Shown in pieces: positions 63,345 through 64,000 of a DNA stretch of 64,000 nt. Source of the stretch: Nitrosomonadales bacterium (lineage in GTDB: Bacteria; Pseudomonadota; Gammaproteobacteria; Burkholderiales; Gallionellaceae); the NCBI GenBank assembly GCA_016234685.1, contig JACRAT010000030.1, positions 62,001 through 126,000 of the forward strand, given 5' to 3'. The notes beneath the pieces are model-generated. The model was not told where the DNA came from and made no database searches. It worked only from the letters and a program-made list of their open reading frames with translations. How positions within the stretch are numbered: position 1 is the stretch's first letter; every line of letters starts with the position of its first letter. A program made the position numbers and the translations under genes.

Positions 63345-64000
63345 ATGACCACCCTGCTCTCATTCCTCCTCGCTATCGCCATCTTGGTGGTGATCCACGA
63401 ACTGGGGCACTACTGGGTGGCGCGTCGCTGCGGCGTGAAAGTGCTGCGCTTCTCGGTCGGATTCGGCAAGCCGCTGTACATCAAGCGCTACGCGGGCAGC
63501 GAGACTGAATGGGTGATCTCGGCGATCCCGCTGGGCGGCTACGTCAGGATGCTGGACGAGCGCGAGGAAGCGGTTGCCCCGGAAGAGCTGTCGCGCGCCT
63601 TCAACCGCAAGCCGGTGTGGCAACGCATGGCCATCGTGGTCGCAGGGCCGCTGGCGAATCTGCTGTTGGCGGTATTGCTGTACTGGGTGCTGTTCCTGCA
63701 CGGCGTACCCGAAATGAAGCCGATGCTAGGCGAGATTAAGCCCGCAACGCCCGCCGCCATCGCCAATCTGCACACGCAAGAGACCATTGTCAGCATCAAC
63801 GGCGAGCCTATGCCTGGTTGGCAGGAAGTACGCTGGAAGCTGCTCGATCTGGCGCTGCAAAAGGCCGCTGCCGACATCGAGACGGTGACGACCAACGGCC
63901 AAGTCTCGCACCACACGCTGGATCTGATCGGGCTGAGTGCCGCCGATCTCGATGGCGATTTCATGCAGAAGCTGGGCATCCAGACCTATCGTCCACCGGT
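63345..64000 (+). CDS. rseP: RIP metalloprotease RseP, N-terminal part
   Basis: RseP is the intramembrane site-2 protease that cuts RseA to release sigma-E. Only the first 218 residues are visible; the gene runs off the window end. The start at 63345 gives MTTLLSFLLAIAILVVIHEL, and HELGH at 18-22 is the zinc motif in the first helix. GPLANLLLAVLLYWVLFLHG is the second membrane segment with the LAN part of the LDG-like region, and a PDZ domain begins around 115. It is the last gene of the dxr-rseP module. Confidence 0.96.
   Translation, partial: MTTLLSFLLAIAILVVIHELGHYWVARRCGVKVLRFSVGFGKPLYIKRYAGSETEWVISAIPLGGYVRMLDEREEAVAPEELSRAFNRKPVWQRMAIVVAGPLANLLLAVLLYWVLFLHGVPEMKPMLGEIKPATPAAIANLHTQETIVSINGEPMPGWQEVRWKLLDLALQKAAADIETVTTNGQVSHHTLDLIGLSAADLDGDFMQKLGIQTYRPP

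Noticed and set aside
1-64000. CRISPR arrays, rRNA genes and intact prophage
   Set aside because: No regularly spaced repeats, no rRNA segments and no capsid, tail or terminase genes were found; the element at 4.9-9.9 kb has only fragments.

Overview
The window is GC-rich DNA from a betaproteobacterial chromosome. Gene order and protein sequences (alaA-hom-thrC, dapA-bamC, pmbA/yjgA, and the rpsB-tsf-pyrH-frr-uppS-cdsA-dxr-rseP run) fit the Nitrosomonadales. The feoAB pair and several c-di-GMP enzymes make a Gallionellaceae-like iron oxidiser plausible. The family assignment is inference; no rRNA or other marker in the window proves it.

Layout. 1-4.7 kb: end of a TPR lipoprotein gene, then a GldA/F/G-type ABC export cluster translationally coupled to mutM. 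4.86-9.93 kb: a decayed ~5.0-kb integrative element in the 3' end of tRNA-Ser(UGA), bounded by 74-bp direct repeats. Its P4-type integrase has an amber codon and about three frameshifts, its alpA-like regulator is frameshifted, and its replication and polyvalent-protein genes are fragments fused together. Only a higBA toxin-antitoxin pair and a few small genes look intact. A second, 5'-half copy of the tRNA lies beside the real one. 10.2-17.2 kb: alaA, a GNAT gene, hom and thrC. The hom-thrC junction is interrupted by a probable MITE (24-bp perfect inverted repeats with a near-perfect 8-bp target duplication) and by a DUF4062-HATPase-winged-helix gene that resembles defence/STAND-associated proteins. 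17.2-18.1 kb: a REP-associated tyrosine transposase (RAYT) flanked by two subfamilies of REP palindromes.

18.1-32 kb holds housekeeping genes: an AEC transporter, a methyltransferase, a calcium-binding-repeat protein, a diguanylate cyclase, trxC, a YafJ-like amidotransferase, nadC, slyD, bcp, roxA, a small Ala-rich lipoprotein, an MBL hydrolase, bamC, dapA and feoAB. 32.2-35 kb: two tandem ATP/ADP-translocase-like carriers. 35.1-43.9 kb: a solute-binding lipoprotein with an extra C-terminal membrane anchor, then a yjbEFGH/gfcABCD-type exopolysaccharide export locus in which YjbG-like, YjbH-like and PAP2-phosphatase domains form one 1360-residue protein. 44.2-47.8 kb: mtnA carrying an in-frame 68-bp palindromic repeat, a DUF917 protein and a PAS-GGDEF cyclase. 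47.8-55.2 kb: pmbA, yjgA, a GGDEF-EAL receptor paired with a PhnD-like binding protein, a carboxylesterase and aat. 55.2-64 kb: htpG with a recognisable sigma-32 promoter, then the rpsB-to-rseP run for translation factors, UMP kinase, undecaprenyl diphosphate and CDP-diacylglycerol synthesis, DXP reductoisomerase and the sigma-E site-2 protease, cut by the window edge.

I do not see a complete new multi-gene system. The most unusual items are the degraded element held with an intact toxin-antitoxin pair, the tRNA half-gene with its duplicated upstream region, the MITE plus DUF4062-HATPase insertion in the threonine operon, the palindrome inside mtnA, and the YjbG-YjbH-PAP2 fusion.
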